Notes: generated by a model not told the origin, from the sequence alone. 64,000 nucleotides of DNA from Candidatus Rubrivivax defluviihabitans (GCA_016709385.1 JADJMW010000007.1:62001-126000), one strand, 5' to 3'. Counted from the stretch's first letter, positions 15,595-24,464 are shown. Translations and numbers: made by a program.

Positions 15595-17489
15595 ACGCGG
15601 CACCCGACGACCTGCACAGCGCCTGGGCACAGCTATTCGCCGCCGCGCTGGCGCAGTGCGGCGTGGCCCACGCGGTGATCAGCCCGGGTTCGCGCTCCAC
15701 CCCGCTGGCGCTGGCGCTGGCGGCGCAGCTGCCCTGCACCGTGCTGCACGACGAGCGCGTGGCTGCTTTCTTCGCCCTCGGCCAGGCGCGCGCCAGCGGA
15801 CGACCCAGCGTGGTGCTGGCCACCAGCGGCACCGCGCCGGGGCACTGGCTGCCGGCGGCGATGGAGGCGCGCGAGGCCGGCCTGCCGCTGCTGCTGCTCA
15901 GCGCCGACCGACCCTGGGAAGTGCAGCAGGCCCAGGCCTCGCAGACGGTGGACCAGGTGCGGCTGTTCGGCCATCACGCCCATGCCTTTTTCGAGCTCGG
16001 CCTGCCCGACGCGCACCCGGCCGCGCTGCGCGCCGTGACGCGCATCGCCGCGCAGGCGGTGCTGGCGACCCGCTACCCGCTGGCCGGCGCCGTGCAGGTC
16101 AATGCACATTTCCGCAAGCCGCTGGAACCGCAGCCCAGCGACGGCCGCGAGCCCTGGCGGACGCAGTGGCAGGCGCTGCGCGATGCCGGCGCGCCGCGGC
16201 TGCTGCCGCCGCGCCCAACACCCGACCCGCAGGCGGTGGCGGCGCTGGTGGCCGCGGTACGCGCAGCGCCGCGCGGCGTCGTCGTCGCGGGCCCGGCACC
16301 GGCGCCGCGGGCGGCGGCCTGGCGCGCCGCGGTGCAGCGATTTGTGGCCGCCAGCGGTTATGTGCTGCTGGCCGAGGCGACGAGCCAGTTGCGCTTCGGC
16401 CTGGACATTGCGGCGAGGCCGCGCTGCATCGGCGCCTTCGACGCGCTGCTGCGTTCGCCCGCGCTGCGCCGGCGGCTGCGGCCGCAACTGGCGCTGGAGA
16501 TCGGCGCACCGGCGGTGTCGGCGCAATGGCTGGCCTGGTGCAGCGGCGACGATGCACCGGCGCGCTGGGTGCTGCCCGGAGAACGACCGGCCGACCCGGC
16601 CGGCGGGGCGCTGGGCATGGTACTGGGGCCGGTGGCGGCGCTGCTGGACGCGGCTGCAGCGGCGCTCGAGACACAGCCTGGCCCAGCGGCGGCCGCTGCC
16701 GACGCCACGACCTACGCCGCGGCCTGGCGCGCCGCCGAAGATGCGGCCTGGCAAGCGCGTTCGCAGGCGGTCGCGTTGGTCTCGCGACACGCCGATGGCG
16801 ATACCGACGCCGATGCGGACGCGCACGACGATACCGGCCTCCTCGCCGGTGCGGCCGCGCACGGCGCCACCGCCGCGTCCTTACAGGAACACGAGGTGGC
16901 GCCGCTCCTGCGCGCCGCGCTGCCGCCCGGTGCGGTGCTGGCGATCGGCAATTCCAGCCCGGTGCGCGACCTCGACCACGACCTGCCGCCGGATGCGCAG
17001 GCGTTGACGCTGCTGCACCAGCGTGGCGCCGCCGGCATCGACGGCGCTGTGGCTGGCGCCGCCGGCGCGCGCAGCGTGCTGGACGCGCCGATGGCGCTGC
17101 TGCTGGGCGACGTGGCGCTGCTGCACGACGCCGGCGGTCTGGCCGCGGCGGCGGCGGTGCGCGGGCCGCTGGCCATCGTGGTGGTGCACAACGACGGCGG
17201 GCGCATCTTCGAGCGCCTGCCGCTGGGCCGTGACATCAGCCTGGCCGGAGCCTGTGACCGGCTGTTCGTGGTGCCGCACGGCCACGGCTTCGACGGCCTG
17301 GCCGCCACCTGGGGGCTGACCTTCGCGCGTGTGGACCAGGCCGCGGCACTCGCGCAGGCGCTGGCGCAGGCGCTGGCGGCCGACCGCCCGATCCTGATCG
17401 AGGCCCGCGTCGCCCCCGGTGGCAGCGCCCGGCGCACGGGTCTGCTGGCGGCCATGGCGCACGCGGCCGAGGCGGCCGTGGGCGCGTGA
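15591..17489 (+). CDS. menD: SEPHCHC synthase MenD
   Basis: Thiamine-diphosphate enzyme joining 2-oxoglutarate and isochorismate. The TTG at 15591, overlapping the menF stop, is the only start that keeps the N-terminal domain (VISPGSRSTPLALAL at about residues 23-37). The ThDP-binding region near the C-terminus is intact (NSSPVRDLDHD, then HQRGAAGIDGAVAG and HNDGGRIFERLP). At 632 residues it is longer than usual (about 560-580). Part of the excess is a low-complexity Asp/Ala stretch near residue 400 (DGDTDADADAHDDTG) and Ala-rich linkers. Confidence 0.92.
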   Translation: MNAAPDDLHSAWAQLFAAALAQCGVAHAVISPGSRSTPLALALAAQLPCTVLHDERVAAFFALGQARASGRPSVVLATSGTAPGHWLPAAMEAREAGLPLLLLSADRPWEVQQAQASQTVDQVRLFGHHAHAFFELGLPDAHPAALRAVTRIAAQAVLATRYPLAGAVQVNAHFRKPLEPQPSDGREPWRTQWQALRDAGAPRLLPPRPTPDPQAVAALVAAVRAAPRGVVVAGPAPAPRAAAWRAAVQRFVAASGYVLLAEATSQLRFGLDIAARPRCIGAFDALLRSPALRRRLRPQLALEIGAPAVSAQWLAWCSGDDAPARWVLPGERPADPAGGALGMVLGPVAALLDAAAAALETQPGPAAAAADATTYAAAWRAAEDAAWQARSQAVALVSRHADGDTDADADAHDDTGLLAGAAAHGATAASLQEHEVAPLLRAALPPGAVLAIGNSSPVRDLDHDLPPDAQALTLLHQRGAAGIDGAVAGAAGARSVLDAPMALLLGDVALLHDAGGLAAAAAVRGPLAIVVVHNDGGRIFERLPLGRDISLAGACDRLFVVPHGHGFDGLAATWGLTFARVDQAAALAQALAQALAADRPILIEARVAPGGSARRTGLLAAMAHAAEAAVGA

Positions 17490-17496
17490 GCGAGCC

Positions 17497-18291
17497 ATGA
17501 CGCGCCAGGCATCGCCGCCCTGGGCAGGGGGCTGCACGCATCGATCCAAGGGCCGCGGTGGGCCGGCGCTCGTGCTGCTGCACGGTTTCCTGGGTGCGCC
17601 CTCGGCGTGGCATGCGGTGCTGGCCGCGCTGCCGAACCACGGCCCGGTCTGGTGCCCGTGGCTGCCCGGTCACGGCCCGGCCGCGCCTGCACCGGCGACC
17701 TGGGACGAAACCGTGCTGGCGCTGGCCGACAGCCTGCCGGCAGGCGCCGTACTTGCGGGCTACTCGCTGGGCGCGCGGCTGGCGCTGGCGGCCACGCTGC
17801 AGCGGCCCGGGCGGGTGCGCGCCACGCTGCTCGTCGGCGGCCACGTCGGCCCGGCCCGTGCGGCCGAACGCGCCGAGCGCGCGGCACTGGACGCCGAGCG
17901 CGCCGCTGCCCTGCGCCGCGGCGACCTGACCGCCTTCGTCGACGCCTGGGAAGCGCTGCCGCTGTTTGCCACCCAGCGTGCCCTGCCGCCGGCAGCGCAG
18001 GCGCAGCAGCGTGCGGCGCGGCTGGCGCACGACGCGTTGGCGCTGGCCTGGGCCTTCGAGGTCGCCGGCCTGGCCTGCATGCCCGACCTGCGGCCTGCGG
18101 TGGCGGCGTCGCGGCAGCCGCTCGTCTTCCTGACCGGTGCGCTGGACACCCGCTTCGCCGCGCTGGGCGCGTCGCTCGAGCGCCCGCCCTGGGTGCGCCG
18201 CCGCAGCGTACCCGGCGCCGGCCACAACCTGCTGCTGGAAGCGCCGGCGGCTGTGGCAGCATCGCTGGCTGACTTGATGGAGCAGGAATGA
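17497..18291 (+). CDS. menH: SHCHC synthase MenH (alpha/beta hydrolase fold)
   Basis: Eliminates pyruvate from SEPHCHC to give SHCHC. 264 residues; LLHGFLGAPSAW (28-39) provides the oxyanion loop, GYSLGARL carries Ser90, an Asp lies in TGALDTRF and the His in GAGHNLLLE. The placement between menD and menB and the GYSLGARLAL motif separate it from general hydrolases. The ATG at 17497 lies seven bases after the menD stop, and its stop overlaps the menB start (ATGA). Confidence 0.88.
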   Translation: MTRQASPPWAGGCTHRSKGRGGPALVLLHGFLGAPSAWHAVLAALPNHGPVWCPWLPGHGPAAPAPATWDETVLALADSLPAGAVLAGYSLGARLALAATLQRPGRVRATLLVGGHVGPARAAERAERAALDAERAAALRRGDLTAFVDAWEALPLFATQRALPPAAQAQQRAARLAHDALALAWAFEVAGLACMPDLRPAVAASRQPLVFLTGALDTRFAALGASLERPPWVRRRSVPGAGHNLLLEAPAAVAASLADLMEQE

Positions 18292-19112
18292 CCGCAGTGG
18301 ACTGGACCCTGTGCGACCACGGCTATACCGACGTGGTCTACGAGAAAGCCGAGGGCATCGCCCGCATCACGATCAACCGCCCCGAGGTGCGCAACGCCTT
18401 CCGCCCGCTCACGGTGCAGGAGATGCAGCATGCCTTTTCCGACGCCCGCGACGACCCGTCCATCGGCGTGGTGGTGCTGCGCGGCGCCGGCGACCAGGCC
18501 TTCTGTTCCGGCGGCGACCAGCGCGTGCGCGGCGACGGCGGTTATGTCGGCGACGACGGCGTGCCGCGGCTGAACGTGCTGGACCTGCAGCGCCAGATCC
18601 GCACGCTGCCGAAACCGGTCATCGCCTCGGTGGCCGGCTACGCCATCGGCGGCGGCCACGTGCTGCACATGATCTGCGACCTGACCATCGCCGCCGACAA
18701 CGCCCGCTTCGGCCAGACCGGCCCGCGCGTGGGCAGCTTCGATGGCGGCTACGGCGCCAGCTACATGGCGCGCATCGTCGGCCAGAAGAAGGCGCGCGAG
18801 ATCTGGTTCCTGTGCCGCCAGTACGACGCGCAGCAGGCCTTGCAGATGGGCCTGGTGAATGCCGTCGTGCCGCTGGCGCAGCTGGAGGCCGAGACCGTGC
18901 AGTGGGCGCGCGAGATGCTGGCCAACAGCCCCACCGCGCTGCGCTTCCTGAAGGCCGCGCTGAATGCCGACTGCGACGGCCAGGCCGGTCTGCAGGAACT
19001 GGCCGGCAGCGCCACGCTGCTCTTCTACCAGAGCGAGGAAGGCCAGGAAGGCAAGCGCGCCTACCTGGAAAAACGCCAGCCCGAGTTCAGCAAGTTCAAG
19101 CGCTTCCCCTGA
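18288..19112 (+). CDS. menB: 1,4-dihydroxy-2-naphthoyl-CoA synthase MenB
   Basis: Crotonase-fold ring-closing enzyme acting on o-succinylbenzoyl-CoA. 274 residues, close to E. coli MenB. SGGDQ at 74-78, the oxyanion segment AGYAIGGGH at 116-124 and the MenB-specific GSFDGGYG at 149-156 (active Ser and Asp) are all present, as is the C-terminal KRQPEFSKFKRFP. Translation is probably coupled to menH through the four-base overlap. Confidence 0.95.
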   Translation: MTAVDWTLCDHGYTDVVYEKAEGIARITINRPEVRNAFRPLTVQEMQHAFSDARDDPSIGVVVLRGAGDQAFCSGGDQRVRGDGGYVGDDGVPRLNVLDLQRQIRTLPKPVIASVAGYAIGGGHVLHMICDLTIAADNARFGQTGPRVGSFDGGYGASYMARIVGQKKAREIWFLCRQYDAQQALQMGLVNAVVPLAQLEAETVQWAREMLANSPTALRFLKAALNADCDGQAGLQELAGSATLLFYQSEEGQEGKRAYLEKRQPEFSKFKRFP

Positions 19113-19121
19113 TCCGGCGCG

Positions 19122-19144
19122 GCAACGTCCCGGGCCCGTTGCCC
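19122..19144. terminator. Hairpin after menB
   Basis: Inverted repeat with 7-bp perfect arms (GGCAACG / CGTTGCC) and a 9-nt loop, starting 10 bases after the menB stop. No T-run follows. It could reduce read-through into the next gene or protect the menFDHB message end. Confidence 0.35.
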
Positions 19145-19213
19145 GCCGGCATGAAAGCGGCGCAGGCGCGTGGCGCATAGACCTCGGCCCGAGGCTGCCC
19201 GTATCATGAGCTC

Positions 19214-19675
19214 ATGGCCACCCCTGCAAAACGCGCGTCTCCCTCGAAGCCCGAACGGCCGGTCAAGCCGGTGAAACCGATCAAGGCGATCAAGGCGAGT
19301 GAGTCGACCAAGCCGGTCAAGCCGAGCGCGGCGGCCGACGCCGATGCCGAGCCGTTTCTTCGATTCCGTCACCCCGTGGCACTGCGCAAGAAGACGCTGT
19401 CGCTGCTGGGCACGCTCGAGCAGGCCGACGATGCCACCGTGCACCGCGACGCGCTGTCGGCTCTGGTCGTGGAGCTGACGAACAGCGGCCTGGACGCCTA
19501 CTTCATGGCGCCGTTGCGGCGCGCCGGGGCCGGCTTCATCGTCGAGCAGTCGGCGAAGCTGGGGTTGGTGGGCGTGCAGCAGGTCATGGGGTCCGTCGTG
19601 CGCCAGATCGTCGGTCGCATGGACGGCCCGCAGTTGATTTCGGTGTCCGTGTCGATCCGGCAGTTCATGCGCTGA
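19214..19675 (+). CDS. Conserved hypothetical protein within the men cluster
   Basis: 153 residues. The first ~45 are a Lys-Pro repeat tail (RPVKPVKPIKAIKASESTKP), probably disordered. Residues about 47-153 form a compact domain (FLRFRHPVALRKKTLSLLGT, then LTNSGLDAYFMAPLRRAGAG and VMGSVVRQIVGRMDGPQL). Similar short proteins of unknown function occur in Burkholderiales (from memory, not searched). No catalytic motif, signal peptide or membrane segment is visible. It sits between menB and menC but is flanked by hairpins on both sides, so it may be a separate transcription unit. Confidence 0.75.
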   Translation: MATPAKRASPSKPERPVKPVKPIKAIKASESTKPVKPSAAADADAEPFLRFRHPVALRKKTLSLLGTLEQADDATVHRDALSALVVELTNSGLDAYFMAPLRRAGAGFIVEQSAKLGLVGVQQVMGSVVRQIVGRMDGPQLISVSVSIRQFMR

Positions 19676-19718
19676 GAGGCCGACGCCAACGTCTTCACGC
19701 ATGAGCGCGCCGGGCCGC

Positions 19719-19777
19719 CATCGGCCAGAGGCCGATGTCCTTCGGCAGGCACGGACAGTCCGCAGGGACTGTCCGTG
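19719..19777. promoter_or_regulatory. Two consecutive perfect hairpins upstream of menC
   Basis: The first is CATCGGCC-AGA-GGCCGATG (19719-19737). The second has 12-bp perfect arms, CACGGACAGTCC / GGACTGTCCGTG, around a 4-nt loop (19750-19777). Neither is followed by a T-run. They lie 58-116 bases before the menC GTG and could act as a terminator, an attenuator or an RNA processing site separating the hypothetical gene from menCE. Confidence 0.55.
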
Positions 19778-19834
19778 TCCGGCCTCAGCTCGCCAAGCGC
19801 TCACCCCGGAGCGCGCAGCGCGGAGGGTGGTCCA

Positions 19835-20950
19835 GTGAGCCTGGCCGCGCCGCTGCGCCTGAGCCTGCAAGCGCCGCGCCGGGTGCCTGCCGGCGGGCTG
19901 GGGGTGCGCGGACTGTGGCGCGATCGCGAGGCGGTGCGTATCCGGTTGCAAGACGGCGAAGGGGGCTGGGGTCTGGGCGAGGCGCTGCCCCTGCCCGGCT
20001 ACAGCCGCGACGATGCCGCGGCGGCCGAGCGCGTGCTGGGCGAGTTGGCGGCCACACTCTCGACGCGAGGCCTTCGGGTGCCGTCCGGGCCAGCGGGTGC
20101 CCCCTTGATCGATGCCGTGCTGGCGCCGCATGCCGAGGTGCTGGCGGCCTCGACGAGCGCACGCTTTGCACTGGAGTGCGCGCTGCTGGACCTGCTGGCG
20201 CGCCGCGACGGGCGCAGCGCCGCCGCCTGGCTGGCCGGGGGCCGCGCGCTGCAGGCGGTGCCCGTGAGCGTGCTGCTGCCGGAGGCTGAAGACGCTGCCA
20301 TCGCCGAAGCCGCAGCGGCCGCGGCGCGCGGCCACACCGTGCTGAAGCTGAAGATCGCGCGCCCCGACCGCAGCGCGAGTCAGGAAGATGCGTTGCTGGC
20401 CGCCGTGCGCGCCGCGGCCGACGCCGGGGCCGGCGGGCTGCGGCAGGTGCGTTTGCGGCTGGACGCCAACGGGGCGCTGTGCCCAGACGAGGCCGTCCCC
20501 CGGCTGACCGCGCTGCGGCGCCATGGGGTCGAGCTGGTGGAGGAGCCGGTCGCCGGCGCGGCGCTGCTGGCCCTGCCGCCGCTGCCGCTGGCCTGGGCGG
20601 CCGACGAGTCGCTGGCCGATGGGGCGCTGGCCGACGCCCTGCTCGCCTTGCCGCCCGGGCTCCGACCCGCGGCGCTGGTACTCAAGCCGGCGCAGCTGGG
20701 ACTGGCGCGCTGCCTGCGCCTGGCCGATGCCGCGGCTGGGCGCGGGGTGGGCGTCATCGTCACCCACAGCCTGGACGGCGACCTCGGCCACGCCGCCGCC
20801 TGCGCACTCGCCCTGGCGCTGCCGCAGCCGCCCTGGCCCTGCGGACTGGCACCGCACCCCGGCCTGCGTCACCCGCCGCCGGCCACGCCCTGGCTGCCCT
20901 TGCCGACCGAGCCTGGCCTGGCCGTTCCGGACTGGGACCGGGCCGCCTGA
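19835..20950 (+). CDS. menC: o-Succinylbenzoate synthase MenC
   Basis: Enolase-superfamily dehydratase turning SHCHC into o-succinylbenzoate. 371 residues from GTG 19835, which has a strong GGAGGGTGG just upstream. Catalytic features are visible: Lys171 and Lys173 (KLKI), metal ligands Asp210 (LRLDANG), Glu236 or Glu237 (LVEEP) and Asp257 (ADES), and Lys284 (VLKPAQLG). menE follows two bases after the stop, so menC and menE are one operon. Confidence 0.92.
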   Translation: MSLAAPLRLSLQAPRRVPAGGLGVRGLWRDREAVRIRLQDGEGGWGLGEALPLPGYSRDDAAAAERVLGELAATLSTRGLRVPSGPAGAPLIDAVLAPHAEVLAASTSARFALECALLDLLARRDGRSAAAWLAGGRALQAVPVSVLLPEAEDAAIAEAAAAAARGHTVLKLKIARPDRSASQEDALLAAVRAAADAGAGGLRQVRLRLDANGALCPDEAVPRLTALRRHGVELVEEPVAGAALLALPPLPLAWAADESLADGALADALLALPPGLRPAALVLKPAQLGLARCLRLADAAAGRGVGVIVTHSLDGDLGHAAACALALALPQPPWPCGLAPHPGLRHPPPATPWLPLPTEPGLAVPDWDRAA

Positions 20951-20952
20951 AC

Positions 20953-22527
20953 ATGCGCCTGTCATTCACCCTGGGCGACGCCTTGCGCAGCGCGGCCCGG
21001 CATGCGCCGGGCGACGCGGCGCTGGTCGGCGACGACGGCACGCTCACCTGGGCCGCGCTGGCCGAAAACGTCGATCGGGTTGCGGCCACGCTACGGGCCC
21101 TGGTTGCGGCCGACGGGGGTGCCTTCGAAGGCACCCCCCGAGGCGCTGGCGAAGGCGCGATCGAGGGACGCCGCACGGGCGGCGCCGCGCCGCGCCCACA
21201 CGCCGTCGCCTTGCGCCCGGACCGCGACGACGTGATCGTGCTGCTGGCCCACGCCGTGGCCGGCATTCCCTTGCTGCCGCTGCATCCCGCGCTGCCCGAG
21301 GCCGATGCCGCCCGGCTGGCCGCCACGGCCGGTGCGCGGCGGCTGACCCCGGACCAGTGCCTGGCAGACGCAGCCGCCGCCGCGGGCAGCGCAAAGGCAT
21401 CGGCCTGGCCGCCATCGACGCGCGGGCCGGGGCCCGACGACGACTTGTTCCTGGTGCCGACCTCGGGCTCATCGGGCCAGCCCAAAGTGGCACGGCTGAC
21501 GCACCGCGCGGTGCTCGGCGCCGCCGCCGCACTGACCGAACGGCTGCCTTTCGGACCGCAGGATCGCTGGATCCTGACGCTGCCGCTGTCGCACGTGGGC
21601 GGGCTGTCGGTCGTCGCACGCTGCCTGTGTGCGCGACACGCCATCGTGCTGGTGCCGCGATTCTCCGAAGACGCGGTGTGGACGGCGATGGCGCGCGACG
21701 GCGGCACGCGGCTGTCGGCCGTGCCGGCCATCGCCGACCGGCTGCTGCACGCCGACCGGCATGGGCAACTGGCGCGCCTGAGCCTCATGATGCTCGGCGG
21801 CCAGGCCGCCCCGCTGGCGCTGCGCCGCGCGCTGGCCGAGGCCGGCGTGCCGGCGGTGGCCAGCTACGGCCTTACCGAAAGCTGCGCCGCCGCCACCTGC
21901 GAGTCGCCGGCCGAAGCCGGCCGGCTGCTCCCGGGTTGCGGCACCGCGCTGCGCGGCGTGGCCGTCAGCATTGCCGGCGACGATGGCGCGGTATTGCCCG
22001 CCGGCACGCCGGGCCGCATCCGGCTCGCCGGCCCGGCGCTGCTGGCCGGTTATGCCGGCCAGCCCGGCGTCACGGTGCTCGACAGTGCCGGCCGGCTGGC
22101 GACCGGCGACCTGGGCTGGCTGGACGACGCAGGCCGGCTGCACGTGCAGGGCCGGCGCGCCGAGGTCATCGTCACCGGTGGCGAGAAGGTGGTGCCCGGC
22201 GTGGTGGAGGCGGCATTGCGCGAACATGCCGGCGTGCGCGACGCGGTGGTCTTCGGACGGTCCGACGCGCGCTGGGGCGCCATCGTCTGCGCCGCCGTCG
22301 AGGGCCCGGCCGCGCTGCACGACGACGCCACGCTGCCGGCGCTGCTGGCCACGCTGCTGCCGCCCTGGGCGCGGCCGCGGCAACTGGCGGTGTTCGAAGC
22401 CCTGCCGCGACTGAATACGGGCAAGGTGGACCGGCTCGGCACGCCGGAGCTGGCGCTGCCGAGCCTGCGCCCGTTTCCGGTGCCGTCTTTCCCCCTCTCC
22501 CGCCCCGGCGGGATAGGGCTGGGGTGA
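20953..22527 (+). CDS. menE: o-Succinylbenzoate-CoA ligase MenE
   Basis: Acyl-adenylate-forming enzyme making OSB-CoA. 524 residues; the P-loop is PTSGSSGQPKVARLTH, the adenylate motif YGLTESCAA, and the hinge region GDLGWLDDAGRL; the C-terminal lysine is in NTGKVDR. Two oddities are visible. A low-complexity insertion of roughly 25 residues near residues 53-78 carries a perfect palindrome in its DNA. The last ~20 codons run into an intergenic repeat, so the stop lies inside that repeat. Both suggest palindromic sequences inserted into the gene without breaking the frame. Confidence 0.9.
   Translation: MRLSFTLGDALRSAARHAPGDAALVGDDGTLTWAALAENVDRVAATLRALVAADGGAFEGTPRGAGEGAIEGRRTGGAAPRPHAVALRPDRDDVIVLLAHAVAGIPLLPLHPALPEADAARLAATAGARRLTPDQCLADAAAAAGSAKASAWPPSTRGPGPDDDLFLVPTSGSSGQPKVARLTHRAVLGAAAALTERLPFGPQDRWILTLPLSHVGGLSVVARCLCARHAIVLVPRFSEDAVWTAMARDGGTRLSAVPAIADRLLHADRHGQLARLSLMMLGGQAAPLALRRALAEAGVPAVASYGLTESCAAATCESPAEAGRLLPGCGTALRGVAVSIAGDDGAVLPAGTPGRIRLAGPALLAGYAGQPGVTVLDSAGRLATGDLGWLDDAGRLHVQGRRAEVIVTGGEKVVPGVVEAALREHAGVRDAVVFGRSDARWGAIVCAAVEGPAALHDDATLPALLATLLPPWARPRQLAVFEALPRLNTGKVDRLGTPELALPSLRPFPVPSFPLSRPGGIGLG
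21115..21138. repeat. Perfect 24-bp palindrome inside menE
   Basis: Arms GGGGGTGCCTTC and GAAGGCACCCCC meet without a spacer. The element lies in the part of menE that encodes the Gly-rich insertion absent from E. coli MenE (recalled comparison), so it may mark an inserted palindromic element. Confidence 0.6.
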
Positions 22528-22587
22528 GGGTGGGCGGCATCACGACAGGCCCTCGCCCCAACCCTCTCCCACGAGCGGGAAAGGGAG
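22489..22587. repeat. REP-like inverted repeat between convergent genes
   Basis: Two ~38-bp arms, left starting TTCCCCCTCTCCCGCCCC near 22489 and right ending GCGGGAAAGGGAG at 22587, form a long imperfect stem around a ~20-nt loop. The sequence style (CCCTCTCCC ... GGGGTGAGGG) is like the repetitive extragenic palindromes found between genes in several proteobacteria. It covers the menE stop and lies before the convergent hydrolase, so it could end transcription from both sides. Confidence 0.6.
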
Positions 22588-22617
22588 TCGACGCCCTGGA
22601 ACGGCTCCGACCCGGCG

Positions 22618-23583
22618 TCAGGCTCCGGTGCCGCCCTCGAAACGCCCCAGCCGCACCGCCGTGCCGCCGGGCTTGAGGTTGTGCGTGCCCGGCATCACGA
22701 GCACGGTGTCGTCGTAAGGCGTCAGCCAGACCCGATCGCCGTCCTGCGCGATCGGCGTGCCGGCGCACGGCAGCACCGACAAGCCCACGGTCGGCACCAG
22801 GAAGCGGAAGTCCGCGCTGCGCGCCACCACTGCTTCGGTCACGCGCACCAGGCGTTGCACTGGCGGCAGCGGCAGGCGTATGTGTGCCTGCACCCAGGCC
22901 GCATCGGCCAGGCCAGCCAGGCCCAGGAAGCGCACCAGCGTGTCCACCGCCACGTCGGCCGCGGCGGCTTCCCAGTGGTAGCCGCATTCCACCAGCAGCG
23001 CGCACCGCGGGCTGGCCGGGTCGCCGAAGCCGCCGCGCTCGATCATGCGCAGCCCCGCCGGGTGACCGGTATCGATGAGCAGGTCCGCCGGTACACCGAG
23101 TTGACGCGCCAGCGCCGCGTTCTTGTCGACCGTGCCGCACACCATGAGCGGCCGGCAGGGCTCGCTCATCGAGTGGATGTCGAGCAGCAGGTCGGCGGCG
23201 TCGACAAAGGGCTGCAACTGCCGCGCGCGCTTCAGCTCGACCGAATCGCGCGCGCCGAACAGCGCTGCGTCGGCCCAGACGCGGTTGAAGTCCTCGTCGA
23301 CGAAGCGCGACGGGTAAGGGTCGGCGGCGTCGAAGCGCGCATAGGCTTCCACGTTGCCGAAGGCCAGCGTCAGCGTGCCGCGCCGCGGCCGGAAGCCCTG
23401 GCGCAGCAGCCAGTCCAGTGCGATGGCGCCGCAGATCTCGTTGCCGTGCGTCAATGCCTGCACCATGACGTTCGGGCCGGGCACGGCGGCTTCGAAGCGG
23501 TGCACGAAGTCGACGCCGGTGTTGCCAGCGCGCCAGGGCCTGATGTCGGGCGCGCTGAGTTCGACGGGCAGGGGCAGGTTCAT
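22618..23583 (-). CDS. Succinylglutamate desuccinylase/aspartoacylase family protein
   Basis: 321 residues of the zinc carboxypeptidase-like M14 deacylase family. The zinc ligands are His46 and Glu49 (THGNEICG) and His137 (LLDIHSM); the general-base Glu is probably in LLVECGYHWE near residue 200. Such enzymes release an acid from N-acyl amino acids, or act on acylated amines. The start ATG overlaps the stop of the N-formylglutamate amidohydrolase-like gene by four bases, so the two act together. The exact N-acyl substrate cannot be read from the sequence. Confidence 0.88.
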   Translation of the reverse strand: MNLPLPVELSAPDIRPWRAGNTGVDFVHRFEAAVPGPNVMVQALTHGNEICGAIALDWLLRQGFRPRRGTLTLAFGNVEAYARFDAADPYPSRFVDEDFNRVWADAALFGARDSVELKRARQLQPFVDAADLLLDIHSMSEPCRPLMVCGTVDKNAALARQLGVPADLLIDTGHPAGLRMIERGGFGDPASPRCALLVECGYHWEAAAADVAVDTLVRFLGLAGLADAAWVQAHIRLPLPPVQRLVRVTEAVVARSADFRFLVPTVGLSVLPCAGTPIAQDGDRVWLTPYDDTVLVMPGTHNLKPGGTAVRLGRFEGGTGA

Positions 23584-24464
23584 GGTGCGGGCCTTGGAGA
23601 AGGACTTCCCGGTGAGAGGGCGCCGCTGCCGAACTGTGCCAGGAGGCCGTCCAGCAGCGCCATCAGGTGCCCCTGCAGCACCTCGAAGCCGGCATGCTTG
23701 CGCAAGGAGGCGGGGTCCATGTAAAGCCGCTTGTTCACCTCCAGCTGCAGGCTGTGGCGGCCGCGCGCCGGGTCGGACCAGGCCTGCACCAGCGCCACGC
23801 CCTTGAACGGGTCGTTGACCTGCACGCTGTAGCCGTGGCCGGTCAGCGTGTCGCGCACGAATGCGGTGAATTCGGGCGTGCAGGTGGTGCCGTCGCGGTC
23901 GCCGAGCACGATATCGGCGCGCGGCCGGCCGTCCACGCCCTCGATAGCCATACTGGTGTTCGGGCCCATCGAATGGCAGTTGAGGTGCCAGACGGCGCCG
24001 AAACGCGCATGCGCGCCGTCGAGCAGGCCGCGCAAGGTTTCGTGGTACGGGCGGTGGTAGTGGGCGATGCGCCGCTGCATCTCGGCCACGCTCAGCCGCC
24101 GGTCGTAGATGGGCCGGTCGCCGTCCATCGTGCGCCAGATGATCGCCTTGCCGATGCGCGCCTTGGCGCTGGGTTCGAGCGGCTGCGGCCAGGGTTCGGC
24201 CAGCAGTTCGGGGTCGATATCGTCGGCGTGGCGGTTGACGTCGAGGTAGGTGCGTGGAAACAGTGCCGCCAGCAGCGGCACGCCCCTGGCCGTGGCTGGC
24301 CGGTAGAGCTCATCGATAAAACTGTCCTCGCCCTCCCGCAGTTCGGCCTCGGTGCGCACGCTGCAGAAGTCCGACGGCATGGCAGCCCCTGAGTGGGGCG
24401 AATCCAGCACCAGCGGCACTTCGGCAGCGGGCGGGCCATGCACGACGAGAACGGGGGCTTGCAT
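23580..24464 (-). CDS. N-formylglutamate amidohydrolase family protein
   Basis: 294 residues. Motifs of the family are VLDSPHSG (about 19-26), FPRTYLDVNRHADDID and HLNCHSMG, which hold the metal ligands. The frame is open to 24584, but the ATG at 24464 is the family start (MQAPVLVVHGPPAAEVPLVL). In histidine degradation such an enzyme frees glutamate from N-formylglutamate, but no hut genes are nearby; it is paired with an M14 deacylase instead. It is divergent from the peptide-type ABC importer with a 146-base gap that must hold both promoters. Confidence 0.88.
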   Translation of the reverse strand: MQAPVLVVHGPPAAEVPLVLDSPHSGAAMPSDFCSVRTEAELREGEDSFIDELYRPATARGVPLLAALFPRTYLDVNRHADDIDPELLAEPWPQPLEPSAKARIGKAIIWRTMDGDRPIYDRRLSVAEMQRRIAHYHRPYHETLRGLLDGAHARFGAVWHLNCHSMGPNTSMAIEGVDGRPRADIVLGDRDGTTCTPEFTAFVRDTLTGHGYSVQVNDPFKGVALVQAWSDPARGRHSLQLEVNKRLYMDPASLRKHAGFEVLQGHLMALLDGLLAQFGSGALSPGSPSPRPAP

